42,935 bases of DNA, taken from contig JANSXS010000028.1 of NCBI GenBank assembly GCA_024742835.1, positions 1 to 42,935 of the forward strand. The letters are read 5' to 3'. The translations under genes and the position numbers were made by a program. The DNA is from Paracoccaceae bacterium (GTDB lineage Bacteria > Pseudomonadota > Alphaproteobacteria > Rhodobacterales > Rhodobacteraceae). Numbering within the stretch: the stretch's first letter is position 1; each line of letters starts with the position of its first letter. The notes beneath the pieces were generated by a model. The model worked only from the letters and a program-made list of their open reading frames with translations, was not told the origin of the DNA and did no database searches. Below are positions 24,835-33,739 of this stretch, piece after piece.

Positions 24835-24864
24835 CGAGGGGCGCAGCGTGTGCCGCGCCCCTCG
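24835..24864 (-). promoter_or_regulatory. Intercistronic stem-loop between aapJ and aapQ
   Basis: CGAGGGGCGC and GCGCCCCTCG form a perfect 10-bp stem around a 10-nt loop, 12 nt after the aapJ stop. On the transcribed strand it is followed by TGCCTGATAAAAAAA rather than a T-run. It is therefore better read as an mRNA-stabilising or processing hairpin than as a full terminator. Such hairpins often let the binding protein be made in excess over the membrane parts. The rest of the 121-nt gap holds nothing else I can name. Confidence 0.6.
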
Positions 24865-24876
24865 AAAAAGCAGATC

Positions 24877-25896
24877 TTAGCGGAACGGCGGTGCGTAAAG
24901 CAGGCCACCCTCGGTCCACTGGGCGTTCAGGCCACGGGCCAGACCGACCGGCGTGTTTTCACCGATGTTCTTCTCGAAAAGTTCGCCATAGTTGCCACCG
25001 GCCGAGATCGCCTTGACAGCCCAATCAGCCTCAAGACCAAGCATCTCGCCAAGGTTGCCCTCGGTGCCGAGCAGACGGTTGATTTCCGGGCTTTCGGTCG
25101 GTGCTGCTGCCAGCTCCGCGATGTTTGCGCTGGTCACGCCACGCTCTTCGGCAGCGATGAGCGCGTTGAGCGTCCAGCGCACCACGTCACCCCATTCATT
25201 GTCACCATGACGAACAAGCGGGCCAAGCGGCTCTTTCGAGACAATCTCGGGCAGGATCACATGCTCGGACGGATCTTCAAACGCGGCACGCGTCGCGGCC
25301 AGACCAGAGGCGTCAGTGGTGTATGTGTCACATGCACCCGCCAGGTATTGCTGCTGGCCTTCCGCATTGGTCTCAATGGGCACCGGCTGATAGCTGATGT
25401 TGTTCTTGCGGAAGTAATCCGCGAGGTTAAGCTCGGTCGTGGTGCCTGTCTGGATACAGACGGTCGCGCCGTCGAGTTCCTTTGCAGAGCTGACACCCAG
25501 TTCCTTGGGAACCATAAAGCCCTGACCGTCATAGTAGTTGATGCCGGTAAATTCAAATTTCAGGTCGACGTCACGGCTGAAAGTCCAGGTGGTGTTCCGG
25601 GCCAGCATGTCAATTTCACCCGATGCAAGCGCGGTAAACCGGGTCTTGCCGGTTGTCGGCACGAATTCGACGGCCGTGGGATCGCCAAGAACAGCGGCTG
25701 CAACAGCGCGACACACACCCACGTCAAAGCCACCCCATTCGCCGTTTGCGTCCGGCGCGGCAAAGCCGACGAGACCGGTGGTCACACCACAGTTCAACGT
25801 GCCGCGGGCCTTCACGTCATCAAGCGTGGCAGCCGCAGCCGCACCAGCCGTAAGGCCGGCAACAGTCAGCGCGCCAAGAAAAACGGTTTTTGTCAT
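24877..25896 (-). CDS. aapJ: General L-amino-acid ABC transporter, periplasmic binding protein
   Basis: This 339-aa solute-binding protein belongs to the family-3 (polar amino acid) type. A signal peptide (MTKTVFLGALTVAGLTAGAAA) ends near residue 22, followed by the mature start TLDDVKARGTLNCGV, typical of AapJ. The family motif GFDVGVCRAVAAAVLGD and the segment FTALASGEIDMLARNTTW are clear. The ATG at 25896 follows AGGAAGAGG, a strong ribosome site; the 10 upstream codons of the frame are leader. It captures L-amino acids and hands them to AapQM. First gene of the operon. Confidence 0.96.
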   Translation of the reverse strand: MTKTVFLGALTVAGLTAGAAAAATLDDVKARGTLNCGVTTGLVGFAAPDANGEWGGFDVGVCRAVAAAVLGDPTAVEFVPTTGKTRFTALASGEIDMLARNTTWTFSRDVDLKFEFTGINYYDGQGFMVPKELGVSSAKELDGATVCIQTGTTTELNLADYFRKNNISYQPVPIETNAEGQQQYLAGACDTYTTDASGLAATRAAFEDPSEHVILPEIVSKEPLGPLVRHGDNEWGDVVRWTLNALIAAEERGVTSANIAELAAAPTESPEINRLLGTEGNLGEMLGLEADWAVKAISAGGNYGELFEKNIGENTPVGLARGLNAQWTEGGLLYAPPFR

Positions 25897-26005
25897 GTTT
25901 ACCTCTTCCTGAGTATGTCCGCTCATGGATCAAGCGGTTTTTGTGCGGCCCTTTTGGGGGCCGAGGCGATATTAGACAGGGGGCTTGCCCCCCGCACTGC
26001 GGTAG

Positions 26006-26035
26006 AGTTTGTTTTGATTCATTGCCCAAGGTCAA
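26006..26035 (-). promoter_or_regulatory. Possible promoter of the aap operon
   Basis: On the minus strand TTGACC (26035-26030) is followed 18 nt later by CAAACT (26011-26006). The -35 is good, the -10 poor. The predicted leader contains two GC-rich stem-loops (25979-25994 and 25947-25964). The whole 276-nt gap 25897-26172 has no gene. A hairpin at 26151-26166 (GGACTG ATGC CAGTCC) just after atp12 may mark its mRNA end. Confidence 0.3.
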
Positions 26036-26172
26036 GCCCCGCTGCCGCGAAAACGGTCAGTTTTAGGGTTTGTTTCCCCTTGGACAGCCCGTATTTTCAA
26101 GCATTATGCACATTCTCTGGGCAGGGCCGGTACCACGTGGGCGCTTTGCCGGACTGATGCCAGTCCGCATGA

Positions 26173-26907
26173 TCAAGACCCAAGCGCGGGCTTGTCGGGC
26201 GCGCTGACAAGATCGTGAAATCGCTTGGCGTCCATGAATTGATTGCGCTTGGCAAGCGCCATTTGCCGCGCCTCTTCGTCGACACCCCACATTTCTTCTT
26301 GCCAGGTTTCATCAATGCGCGACGCGGCCCACAGCGTTTCCGGGGTCCGATGGTTCATGCGCGCGGCAAAGCCGATGATCAAAGACCCCGACAGACCGAC
26401 AAGATCATGGAACGCCGTCAGCGTGAACGGGTCCATCTCGTGAACGCGTCCCGACAGCGCGGCAAGGGCGCGCGGATCCTGCGGTTTGTGTATCACGCCC
26501 ACGACCGGCACAAGCCTTGCCCCAAGTGCCGCCTCGGCCCAGTCAAGCAACGGATCCCATTCCGCCGCGTGCCGCGCCACCAGACCTTCGGGCGCGTCCG
26601 CCCGGTAACACAGAAGATCGGCATCGCCATAAGCTGCGATCATGTCGGCCACCTCGGCGTGCTGCGGTGTGACCTTGTCGATGGCGGCATTGGCCGCACG
26701 GGTCACCGGCATGGTCAACGGGCGGATCTCGTCTTGCTGCGCGTCCCATTCGGCGGCAATGGCAGCGGCCATAGCCCGGCTCGGCACCACCAGCGCGGCC
26801 TTGCCCGGCGTTTTCACAGGGCGAGTATCCAGAAAAATGCCGAACCCACCTTCGGTTTCGGTCACATGGGCCTCGGCCCAAAAACGCTTCGCCTTCCATT
26901 CGCTCAT
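26173..26907 (-). CDS. ATP12 family F1-ATPase assembly chaperone
   Basis: This 244-aa homologue of mitochondrial ATP12 binds the F1 alpha subunit during ATP synthase assembly. The N-terminal beta domain begins KRFWAEAHVTETEGGFGIFLDTRPVKTPGK, and the family core includes MPVTRAANAAIDKV, YGDADLLCYRADAPE and WDPLLDWAEAALG. The C-terminal region contains the conserved ID-TWQ-E-WG-D pattern (RIDETWQEEMWGVDEEA). ATP12 is essentially restricted to alphaproteobacteria and mitochondria, which supports the taxonomic call. It is the last gene of the crcB-rluC-HAD-atp12 chain and overlaps the HAD gene by ATGA. Confidence 0.95.
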   Translation of the reverse strand: MSEWKAKRFWAEAHVTETEGGFGIFLDTRPVKTPGKAALVVPSRAMAAAIAAEWDAQQDEIRPLTMPVTRAANAAIDKVTPQHAEVADMIAAYGDADLLCYRADAPEGLVARHAAEWDPLLDWAEAALGARLVPVVGVIHKPQDPRALAALSGRVHEMDPFTLTAFHDLVGLSGSLIIGFAARMNHRTPETLWAASRIDETWQEEMWGVDEEARQMALAKRNQFMDAKRFHDLVSAPDKPALGS

Positions 26908-27584
26908 GCGCTGCGCCTTCCGTAAGTGTCGATCAGCCCCGGAAGATCGCGGAAATCGCTTGCGATCGCCGCAGCGCCCGTCAGGCTCGTCGCCGGATGA
27001 TACCCCCAGTCCACACCGATGAACGGCACCCCGGCGGCCTGAGCCATATCCATGTCAAAGGTGGTGTCGCCGATCATCACGGCGTCTTGTTGGGCAACAC
27101 CCGTCTCGGCCAGCGCCGTCAGGATCATCGACGGATGCGGTTTGGAGGGGTGATGGTCGCTGACCTGTTGGGTCACGAAACACTGACGCAGATCATGCCC
27201 GTCCAACAGCTTGTCCAGCCCCCGCCGGGACTTGCCCGTCGCCACACCAAGTAGGGTTTCGGGATGCGCATTGAGCAGCTCAAGCACGTCCCGCACATGC
27301 GGGTAAAGCGGAGAGGATTGCGCCGCGCCGGTGGTGGCGCGCAGCTGCATATACGCCTCCTTGTACCATGCGACCATGCGGTCATGGGTCGGCGCGTCGA
27401 TCTGGGGCGCAAGACGCGGGATCGCCTGTGGCAGGGACAGCCCGACAATGCCAAGGATCGCCGCGCGTTCGGGCACCGGTGCGCCGGCAGTGACAAAGGC
27501 ATGGGTCATCGCCGCCACGATATCCGACTGACTGTCGACAAGCGTGCCATCCACGTCAAAGATCACCAGCCGCAGACCGGGCAT
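26904..27584 (-). CDS. HAD-superfamily phosphatase (phosphoglycolate-phosphatase-like)
   Basis: This 226-aa HAD hydrolase has the nucleophile motif DVDGTLVDS with D10 and D12. The helical cap begins near residue 20. Motif II is VATGKSRRGL, the motif III lysine lies near SKPHP, and motif IV is MIGDTTFDMDMA. The fold and length match phosphoglycolate phosphatase and related small-molecule phosphatases; the substrate is not determined. The ATG at 27584 shares one base with the stop of the upstream pseudouridine synthase gene (TGATG). The frame extends further upstream but only through that gene. It is second to last in a chain of overlapping genes. Confidence 0.92.
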   Translation of the reverse strand: MPGLRLVIFDVDGTLVDSQSDIVAAMTHAFVTAGAPVPERAAILGIVGLSLPQAIPRLAPQIDAPTHDRMVAWYKEAYMQLRATTGAAQSSPLYPHVRDVLELLNAHPETLLGVATGKSRRGLDKLLDGHDLRQCFVTQQVSDHHPSKPHPSMILTALAETGVAQQDAVMIGDTTFDMDMAQAAGVPFIGVDWGYHPATSLTGAAAIASDFRDLPGLIDTYGRRSA

Positions 27585-28624
27585 CACATGTCCTCGAACG
27601 GATCGGCAGGCGCCTCGGACGGGCGCCATTGCAACAGCTCCCATGTGCGCGCCATGTGGTCCGGCAAGGGGGCCGTCAGATGCAGCATGGCCCCGCTGAC
27701 CGGATGCGCCAGCGTCAGCGAGCGCGCATGAAGATGCAGCTTGCGGCTGAATTCCCCACCAAGCTGCGCGCCCCAGCCATCGCCAAGGTTTTCCTGACCC
27801 GAGCCGCCATATTTGCCATCGCCCACGATCGGGTGGCCCAGTTCGGCCATATGCGCGCGCAGCTGGTGCGTTCGGCCCGTAACGGGCACCAGCGCCATCC
27901 AGGCGGTGCGGGTGCCCAGCGCCTCGATCACGGCGTAATCGGTGGTGGCGGCCTTGGCATCGGGGGTCTTGGACACGGCGCCGGGGTGCAGGCACAGCAT
28001 CTTTTCGCCCTCGCCGCCAGCACCGTGACCGGGGGCCTTGACCAGCCCGAAACGGATCGTACCCATGCGCGGCACCGGCACTCCCGCGACGGCGGCCCAG
28101 TAGATCTTGCGAGTGTCGCGGTGGCGAAAAGCGGCGGTCAGCGATTTGGCCACGGCCCGGCTGCGCGCCATGATCAGAACGCCGGATGTATCCTTGTCGA
28201 GCCGATGCACAAGACGCGGTTTTTCCTCGGCGTCAAAGCGCAGCGCATGGGCCAGCCCATCGACATGGCGCGTCTGCCCGGAGCCGCCCTGCACCGGCAG
28301 ACCCGGTGGCTTGTTGAGCGCGATAATATGCTCGTCACGATAAATCACGGCGGCGCGGATCATTTTCGCGTCCGCCTCGCTGATATGCGTTTCGGTCGGG
28401 GCCACGACGCTGCCCGGTTCGGGCAGAGGAGGAATGCGCACCTCCTGCCCCTCGTCCAGCCGTGTATTGGCCTTTACCCGGCCACCATCCACCCGCAGTT
28501 CGCCCTTGCGGCACATCTTTTCGATGCGCCCCTGCGCCACATGCGGAAAGCGCCGACGCAACCAGCGGTCAAGCCTCTGGTCGCCCTCACCCTGCGCCAC
28601 GGTGACGGTTTGCACGCCGCTCAT
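27584..28624 (-). CDS. rluC: RluC/RluD-family 23S rRNA pseudouridine synthase
   Basis: This 346-aa enzyme has an N-terminal S4 RNA-binding domain (about residues 15-65, LDRWLRRRFPHVAQGRIEKM) and an RsuA/RluA-type pseudouridine synthase domain. The catalytic aspartate D143 is in HRLDKDTSG. The substrate-pocket segment RTHQLRAHMAELGHPIVGD is intact. RluC modifies uridines 955, 2504 and 2580 (E. coli numbering) in 23S rRNA; RluD is the alternative, and the name rests on general similarity. The ATG at 28624 overlaps the crcB stop (ATGA). Confidence 0.9.
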   Translation of the reverse strand: MSGVQTVTVAQGEGDQRLDRWLRRRFPHVAQGRIEKMCRKGELRVDGGRVKANTRLDEGQEVRIPPLPEPGSVVAPTETHISEADAKMIRAAVIYRDEHIIALNKPPGLPVQGGSGQTRHVDGLAHALRFDAEEKPRLVHRLDKDTSGVLIMARSRAVAKSLTAAFRHRDTRKIYWAAVAGVPVPRMGTIRFGLVKAPGHGAGGEGEKMLCLHPGAVSKTPDAKAATTDYAVIEALGTRTAWMALVPVTGRTHQLRAHMAELGHPIVGDGKYGGSGQENLGDGWGAQLGGEFSRKLHLHARSLTLAHPVSGAMLHLTAPLPDHMARTWELLQWRPSEAPADPFEDM

Positions 28625-28998
28625 GTCAACACCCCGCGCGCAAGCCACACGCCAAGCGCCAGCCCACCGATGGACAGCGCCACCGACAGCGCAACATAGG
28701 CCGCCGCCTGTCCGGGCAGCCCTTTGTCCCACAACACGAAGGCATCAAGCGAAAAGGCCGAAAACGTGGTGAACCCACCAAGGATCCCCGTCATCAGGAG
28801 CGGGTTGAGATGGCCCATGCCACGCTCCATCGACCAGATGAAGAGTACCCCCATCAGGACCGAGCCCAGAACGTTGACCGACATTACCGCAAGCGGGAAC
28901 GATCCGCCATGCAGGCGCGCCACGCCAAGCCCCGCGCCAAAGCGCAGCATGGCACCGATGGCACCGCCAAGGCCGACCTGAAGGAAGGTTGTGATCAT
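28621..28998 (-). CDS. crcB: Fluoride ion channel CrcB/Fluc
   Basis: This 125-aa membrane protein has four hydrophobic helices. The N-terminal GLGGAIGAMLRFGAG, the helix-2 motif NVLGSVLMGV and the GGFTTFSAFSLDAF signature are diagnostic of Fluc channels, which export fluoride as dual-topology dimers. It is the first gene of the minus-strand chain, so fluoride export, rRNA modification, the phosphatase and ATP12 share a transcript. No fluoride riboswitch is recognisable in the 153 nt upstream. On the other side of that gap is the divergent glycerate kinase. Confidence 0.95.
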   Translation of the reverse strand: MITTFLQVGLGGAIGAMLRFGAGLGVARLHGGSFPLAVMSVNVLGSVLMGVLFIWSMERGMGHLNPLLMTGILGGFTTFSAFSLDAFVLWDKGLPGQAAAYVALSVALSIGGLALGVWLARGVLT

Positions 28999-29151
28999 GG
29001 CCGCGTCTGTCGCGCGTCGCCTGCACTTTGTCAAGCTGTGCCCGTTTTGCCCACCATGCAACACCACGTCCGATTTGCACCCATTGTGGGGCTGTTGCCC
29101 GGCCGCGCACGGCGCTACTGTGCCGCCCAGTTCAAGACCGGAGTAACCCAG

Positions 29152-30411
29152 ATGCAAGACCCCCTGCCCTTTCTGCGCCGCCTCTTTGACCGGGCGGTCG
29201 AGGTGGCCGACCCGATGCAAAGCCTCGCCCCCTACCTGCCGCCGCGCCCCGAGGGGCGGCTCGTGGTCATCGGCGCGGGCAAGGCGAGTGCCCGCATGGC
29301 CGAGGCGGTGGAGGCCGTCTATGGTCCCTGTGAAGGGCTGGTGATCACGCGCTACGGCTATGGCAGGCCCTGCCAGGGCATAGAGATCGTCGAAGCCGCG
29401 CATCCGGTACCCGATCAGGCCGGGCTGGACGCCACCGCGCGGATGCTGGACCTCGTGCACGGCCTTGGCAAGGATGACATGGTGCTGGCGCTTGTGTCCG
29501 GCGGAGCAAGCGCGCTTCTGGTGCAGCCGGCGGGCGACATCACGCTGGCCGAAAAACAGGCGGTGAATGCCGCACTTCTGTCCTCGGGCGCGCCCATCGG
29601 ACAGATGAACGTGATGCGCAAGCATCTCAGCCGCGTGAAGGGCGGGCAGCTTGCGGCGGCGGCCTATCCCGCACGGATGTTGGCTTTACTAATCTCGGAC
29701 GTGCCGGGCGACGATCCCGCCATGATCGGCTCCGGTCCCACCGTTGGCGATGGCAGCACGTCGAACGACGTGCGCGGCATCATCGAACGGTTCGCGATCA
29801 CCGCGCCCGCCTCTGTGCTGGCCGTGCTTGAGGGCGAGACGAGCGTTGTCCCGCCCGGCGATACGCGCCTGAGCAGGGTTGAAAACGTGATTTATGCCGC
29901 GCCCTCGCAATCGCTAGAGGCCGCCGCAAAAATCGCCGGCGTGGAAGGGTGCACACTGCGCATTCTTGGTGACGCGCTGGAAGGCGAAGCCCGCGACGTA
30001 GCCGCCGCACAGGCCCGGCTCGCGCTTGACACCCAGGCCGGGTTGAAACCGGGCGACGCGCCGGTGCTGTTGTTGTCCGGCGGGGAACTGACGGTGACGC
30101 GGCGCGGCGATGGCGTGGGCGGGCCGAACGCCGAATTCTGCCTGGCGCTTGCGCTGGCCCTGAACGGCGCGCCGGGCATTCACGCGATTGCCTGCGATAC
30201 CGACGGGGTGGACGGTGCCGCCGAAGTGGCTGGCGCGGTGATCGACCCGGACACGCTGACACGGGCCGACGCGCAGGGCCAAGACGCGATGGCCGCATTG
30301 GCGATCAACGATGCGCACGGGTTTTTCGAGCGCGTGGGCGGGCAGGTCGTGACCGGCCCGACGCTGACCAATGTGAACGATTTCCGGGCCATCCTGATCA
30401 CGCCGAGATGA
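29152..30411 (+). CDS. Type II glycerate kinase (DUF4147/MOFRL)
   Basis: This 419-aa protein of the glycerate-2-kinase (GckA/TtuD) family phosphorylates D-glycerate, linking glyoxylate, serine-cycle or tartrate metabolism to glycolysis. The N-terminal DUF4147 domain shows VVIGAGKASARMAEAVE, ALVSGGASALL and the stretch from MNVMRKHLSRVKGGQLA. The C-terminal MOFRL domain contains LLSGGELTVTRRGDGVGGPNAEF and ACDTDGVDGAAEVAGAVID. Older annotations call such proteins hydroxypyruvate reductase. The ATG at 29152 is preceded by a GGAG-containing site. The stop overlaps a small ORF by ATGA. Confidence 0.92.
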   Translation: MQDPLPFLRRLFDRAVEVADPMQSLAPYLPPRPEGRLVVIGAGKASARMAEAVEAVYGPCEGLVITRYGYGRPCQGIEIVEAAHPVPDQAGLDATARMLDLVHGLGKDDMVLALVSGGASALLVQPAGDITLAEKQAVNAALLSSGAPIGQMNVMRKHLSRVKGGQLAAAAYPARMLALLISDVPGDDPAMIGSGPTVGDGSTSNDVRGIIERFAITAPASVLAVLEGETSVVPPGDTRLSRVENVIYAAPSQSLEAAAKIAGVEGCTLRILGDALEGEARDVAAAQARLALDTQAGLKPGDAPVLLLSGGELTVTRRGDGVGGPNAEFCLALALALNGAPGIHAIACDTDGVDGAAEVAGAVIDPDTLTRADAQGQDAMAALAINDAHGFFERVGGQVVTGPTLTNVNDFRAILITPR

Positions 30412-30596
30412 GCACAGACCGGGAAAGAAAGCACCGAATGACCAGTCCAGCGGCACTTGGGGAAGACATTGCCCGTGGCCTGACCCGCTCATCCGACAGG
30501 GGCGCAAAGGCCCGCGCGCTACAATTGAGCGACATACCGCATGTCGCGCAAATCCGTGATTCAGATTTTGCGCGAAACGCTGTAACAGGCGTCTGA
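30408..30596 (+). CDS. Possible 62-aa protein before glmM
   Basis: This frame overlaps the glycerate kinase stop by ATGA and ends 33 nt before glmM. The peptide (MSTDRERKHRMTSPAALGED to ARNAVTGV) is charged and has no motif, signal or membrane helix that I recognise. A second ATG at 30438 would give 52 aa. The tight overlap argues for a coupled gene; the lack of recognisable features argues against. In many relatives glmM follows folP, which is absent here. Confidence 0.3.
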   Translation: MSTDRERKHRMTSPAALGEDIARGLTRSSDRGAKARALQLSDIPHVAQIRDSDFARNAVTGV

Positions 30597-30629
30597 CACA
30601 GGATCGCGCGCATCTTTCAGGAGACAGCA

Positions 30630-31970
30630 ATGACGGAAAAGCTTTTCGGAACCGATGGTGTGCGCGGACGCGCCAACAGCTGGCCGATGACCGCCGACAT
30701 GGCACTCAAACTCGGCGCCGCCGCGGGCCGCTATTTCCGCCGCGACCGGCAGGAACACCGCGTCGTCATAGGCAAGGACACACGCCTGTCGGGATACATG
30801 ATCGAATACGCGCTGACCGCCGGTTTTACCTCCACCGGCATGGACGTGTTCCTGCTGGGTCCGATCCCGACGCCTGCGGTGGGCTATCTCACCCACGGCC
30901 TGCGCGCCGATGTCGGCGTTATGATCTCCGCCAGCCACAACCCCGCCGAAGACAACGGGATAAAGCTGTTCGGTCCCGATGGCTACAAGCTGTCGGACGA
31001 GGCCGAGGCGGGAATCGAGCAGATGATGCGCGACGGCGCGCGGCTGGCGCAGCCGGAAAACATCGGGCGCGCCAAACGGTTCGAAGACGCGCGCGGGCGC
31101 TATGTGGAATATGCCAAGACAACCTTTCCCTATCGAGGGCGACTGGAGGGGCTGCGCATCGTGGTCGATTGCGCCAATGGCGCGGCCTACCGCACCGCGC
31201 CAGCCGTGCTGTGGGAACTGGGGGCCGAGGTCATCGCGATCGGGGTCGAGCCCGACGGCACCAATATCAACGCCGATTGCGGCTCTACAAGGCCAGAGGC
31301 CGCCGCGCGCAAGGTGCTGGAATCGCGCGCCGATCTTGGCATCTGCCTTGACGGCGACGCGGATCGCGTCGTGCTGGTCGATGAAAAGGGGCAGGTCGCC
31401 GACGGCGATCAGATCATGGCGCTGATCGCGACAAGATGGGCCGAGGAAGGCCGCCTGAAGGGTGACACGCTCGTCGCCACGATCATGAGCAATCTCGGGC
31501 TGGAGCGGCATCTCGAAACGCGGGGCATCGCGCTCAAACGCACCGGCGTCGGCGACCGGCATGTGGTCGAGGCGATGCGCAATGGCGGGCACAATCTGGG
31601 CGGCGAGCAATCGGGCCATATCGTGATGACCGATTACGCCACCACCGGCGACGGGCTGATCGGCGCTCTGCAATTTCTGGCAAGCATGGTCGAGACCGGC
31701 CGCAAGGCAAGCGAGCTGGCACGGGTCTTTGCGCCGGTGCCGCAAACGCTGGTCAATGTACGTTATGCGCTGGGGCAAGAGCCGCTGGCACAGGATGCCG
31801 TGCAACAGGCCATCACGGACGGCGAAAAGGCATTCGGCAGCAACGGGCGCCTGGTGATCCGCAAATCCGGCACGGAACCGCTGATCCGCGTGATGGGCGA
31901 GGCGCTGGACGAAGCGCTTTTGAAAAAAACTGTCGGTCAGATCGTCGATGCGGTGCGCGCCGCGTGTTGA
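30630..31970 (+). CDS. glmM: Phosphoglucosamine mutase
   Basis: This 446-aa alpha-D-phosphohexomutase interconverts glucosamine-6-phosphate and glucosamine-1-phosphate on the way to UDP-N-acetylglucosamine, for peptidoglycan and lipopolysaccharide. The N-terminal FGTDGVRG and the phosphorylated serine S102 in ISASHNP are present. The Mg-binding loop is DGDADR (residues 241-246), and the sugar-recognition GGEQSGH and phosphate-binding [12 protein letters not shown] follow. Length and motif order are canonical for GlmM. The ribosome site CAGGAGA precedes the ATG. The gene converges on a glycosyltransferase with a 5-nt gap and no visible terminator. Confidence 0.97.
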   Translation: MTEKLFGTDGVRGRANSWPMTADMALKLGAAAGRYFRRDRQEHRVVIGKDTRLSGYMIEYALTAGFTSTGMDVFLLGPIPTPAVGYLTHGLRADVGVMISASHNPAEDNGIKLFGPDGYKLSDEAEAGIEQMMRDGARLAQPENIGRAKRFEDARGRYVEYAKTTFPYRGRLEGLRIVVDCANGAAYRTAPAVLWELGAEVIAIGVEPDGTNINADCGSTRPEAAARKVLESRADLGICLDGDADRVVLVDEKGQVADGDQIMALIATRWAEEGRLKGDTLVATIMSNLGLERHLETRGIALKRTGVGDRHVVEAMRNGGHNLGGEQSGHIVMTDYATTGDGLIGALQFLASMVETGRKASELARVFAPVPQTLVNVRYALGQEPLAQDAVQQAITDGEKAFGSNGRLVIRKSGTEPLIRVMGEALDEALLKKTVGQIVDAVRAAC

Positions 31971-31975
31971 TCTCG

Positions 31976-32917
31976 TTACAATCGCCCCAACAGGACCGAC
32001 AGCCACATCACCAGCGTGCCGATCCTGCGCTGGCGATAGATCCCTAACCGTCCGAACCGCCAAAGACGCAGGGGCAAGCGGCTTTCACGCATCCGCACGA
32101 ACGCCTCCAGAACCGCGCGGTTTTCCGGCGTGAAACGATGAGCGCTGCGGCTCAGGGCCGCAACGTTCATATCCATCCACGCCCGGAACCGACCTCGCAT
32201 CAACATGCTGAAACGCCGGGCCCGCGCTGCATTGGTATCGTTTGAACCGATAAAATTCTGCCCATGCTGCCGGTAGTAGACCAGCGCACGATCGTCATGC
32301 ACCACATGCCCGCCGACCCCGGTCAAAAGCTGATAGGCCCACCAATCATGCATCACGACCGAACCCGCCTCTTGCGCGGCCTCGCACAAAAGCCGCGCCG
32401 CCGCCGGATTGAACAAAGCAGTGCTGCCCGCCGCGATGTTTTGCACCAGCGCATTGCGAAACCCGGCGGGACTGGGGCGCAGCATGGAAATATGACGCGG
32501 CACCAGCGCGGCATCGGTGATCATCAACCGTGAACAAAACAGCGCCGGTATATCCGGCGCGACCTGCTCCAAGGCGGCCAGCCCGGCCGACAGCCTCTCA
32601 GGCTTCCAGAAATCATCCTGATCGCTGAAGGCAATCCAGCTCGGCCCCGGCACCATTTGCGGCATCCGCAGAACAAGGCTCAGGAAATTGGCCGCCGAGC
32701 CTTGTTGCGGCCCGTCAAGGATCGTCACGGCATGGCCCTGCTCGCCAAACGCCTTGATGATCGCACGGCTGTCATCGGTCGACCCGTCATCCGACACGAT
32801 CAGGTGCCAGTTCCGATGCGTCTGCGCGGCAAAGCTCTGCAATTGCTCTGGCAGATAGCTTGCCCCGTTGCGGACCGCCATCAGGATCGTCACATGCGAG
32901 GTGCCGCCTTGCGTCAT
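31976..32917 (-). CDS. Family 2 glycosyltransferase
   Basis: This 313-aa GT-A-fold glycosyltransferase resembles bacterial rhamnosyl- and galactosyltransferases of surface polysaccharide synthesis. The nucleotide-binding start is VTILMAVRNGASYLPEQLQS. The loop SDDGSTDDS and the acidic metal motif FSDQDDFW follow. The later HDWWAYQLLTGVGG and YYRQHGQNFIGSN are typical of this subgroup. There are no obvious membrane helices except a weakly hydrophobic C-terminus. Donor and acceptor sugars cannot be told from sequence. It stands alone, convergent with glmM. Confidence 0.88.
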   Translation of the reverse strand: MTQGGTSHVTILMAVRNGASYLPEQLQSFAAQTHRNWHLIVSDDGSTDDSRAIIKAFGEQGHAVTILDGPQQGSAANFLSLVLRMPQMVPGPSWIAFSDQDDFWKPERLSAGLAALEQVAPDIPALFCSRLMITDAALVPRHISMLRPSPAGFRNALVQNIAAGSTALFNPAAARLLCEAAQEAGSVVMHDWWAYQLLTGVGGHVVHDDRALVYYRQHGQNFIGSNDTNAARARRFSMLMRGRFRAWMDMNVAALSRSAHRFTPENRAVLEAFVRMRESRLPLRLWRFGRLGIYRQRRIGTLVMWLSVLLGRL

Positions 32918-33282
32918 GGGACACCCTCACCGGCCCGACTGGCCTGCCATGCCAGCACGATGTTGCGCGAAAACCCTGACCGTTGGATTTGCACGTCACG
33001 CTGTGAAACTGTACGAGATGCGGCGGTCAATCCCAACTTCCTTACGCCGATGCCCCGAACAAGGCAACGCTGCCGCTTACCAAGAGAGGAAGGCGATGTA
33101 CAAGCGTTTTACGCGACTCCATGCGCCGTATTTTTTTCTCAAAACACAATCGCCGCTGCACATCCTCGCCCTGGGGGAGCGCCGAAACGCTTTTCCCCGC
33201 GCAAAACCGGCTCGAACCCGCCACCACGGATCAGCGGCAAGGCGCAACGGACGCCACTTCAAATACAAAGGATCACGAAACC
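32918..33282. other. 365-nt intergenic stretch upstream of mscL
   Basis: The region lies between divergent genes and should hold promoters for both. A strong-looking ribosome site (GAGAGGAAGG) precedes an ATG at 33096 ([15 protein letters not shown]), but that frame runs about 110 nt into mscL and stops at 33392, so I do not call it. A T-rich run lies at about 33130-33136. I see no repeat or RNA structure that I can name. Confidence 0.5.
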
Positions 33283-33705
33283 ATGTTTCAGGAATTCAAA
33301 AGCTTCATCGCACGCGGCAATGTCATGGACATGGCCGTGGGTATCATCATCGGTGCCGCCTTCACCGCGATCGTGTCGTCGCTTGTCAGTGACCTGATCA
33401 ACCCGATCATCGGTGTGTTTACCGGCGAAATGGATTTTACCGACAAATATCTTGTCCTCTCCGGAAGCGTCCCGGATGGGGCCTCGCTGGACGCGGCCCG
33501 CGAAGCAGGGGCCGCGATCTTCGCGTATGGTGCCTTCGCAATGGCCGTCGTCAATTTCCTGATCATCGCCGTCGTCGTGTTCCTGCTGGTCAAGATGGTC
33601 AACCGCGTCAAGGCAGCAAGCCAATCCGAACCCGCCCCGGAACAGGAGACCGGCCCAAGTCAGCTTGACGTGCTGCTCGACATCCGCGACGCGCTGCGCA
33701 AATAA
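33283..33705 (+). CDS. mscL: Large-conductance mechanosensitive channel MscL
   Basis: This 140-aa pentameric channel releases solutes when membrane tension rises under osmotic downshock. The N-terminal amphipathic helix [20 protein letters not shown] and the pore helix [20 protein letters not shown] are diagnostic. A periplasmic loop follows, then the second helix ([16 protein letters not shown]) and a charged cytoplasmic helix that ends in [10 protein letters not shown]. The ATG at 33283 follows AAAGGATC; upstream extension of the frame is not part of the family. Confidence 0.97.
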   Translation: MFQEFKSFIARGNVMDMAVGIIIGAAFTAIVSSLVSDLINPIIGVFTGEMDFTDKYLVLSGSVPDGASLDAAREAGAAIFAYGAFAMAVVNFLIIAVVVFLLVKMVNRVKAASQSEPAPEQETGPSQLDVLLDIRDALRK

Positions 33706-33739
33706 AGTACATGGGGCAGCCGCAAGATGCGCGGCGCTG

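Noticed and set aside
24835..24864. Classical intrinsic terminator after aapJ
   Set aside because: The stem is strong but an A-run, not a T-run, follows on the transcribed strand.
24787..26157. 456-codon plus-strand frame across the aapJ locus
   Set aside because: Lies opposite aapJ, whose signal peptide and family motifs are clear; the antisense product has no recognisable features.
28999..29151. Fluoride riboswitch upstream of crcB
   Set aside because: I could not find the conserved GGxGATGG and CTGATG-type elements or the pseudoknot in this gap.
33096..33392. 98-codon frame with a good ribosome site upstream of mscL
   Set aside because: Overlaps mscL by about 110 nt in another frame and has a basic, composition-driven sequence.
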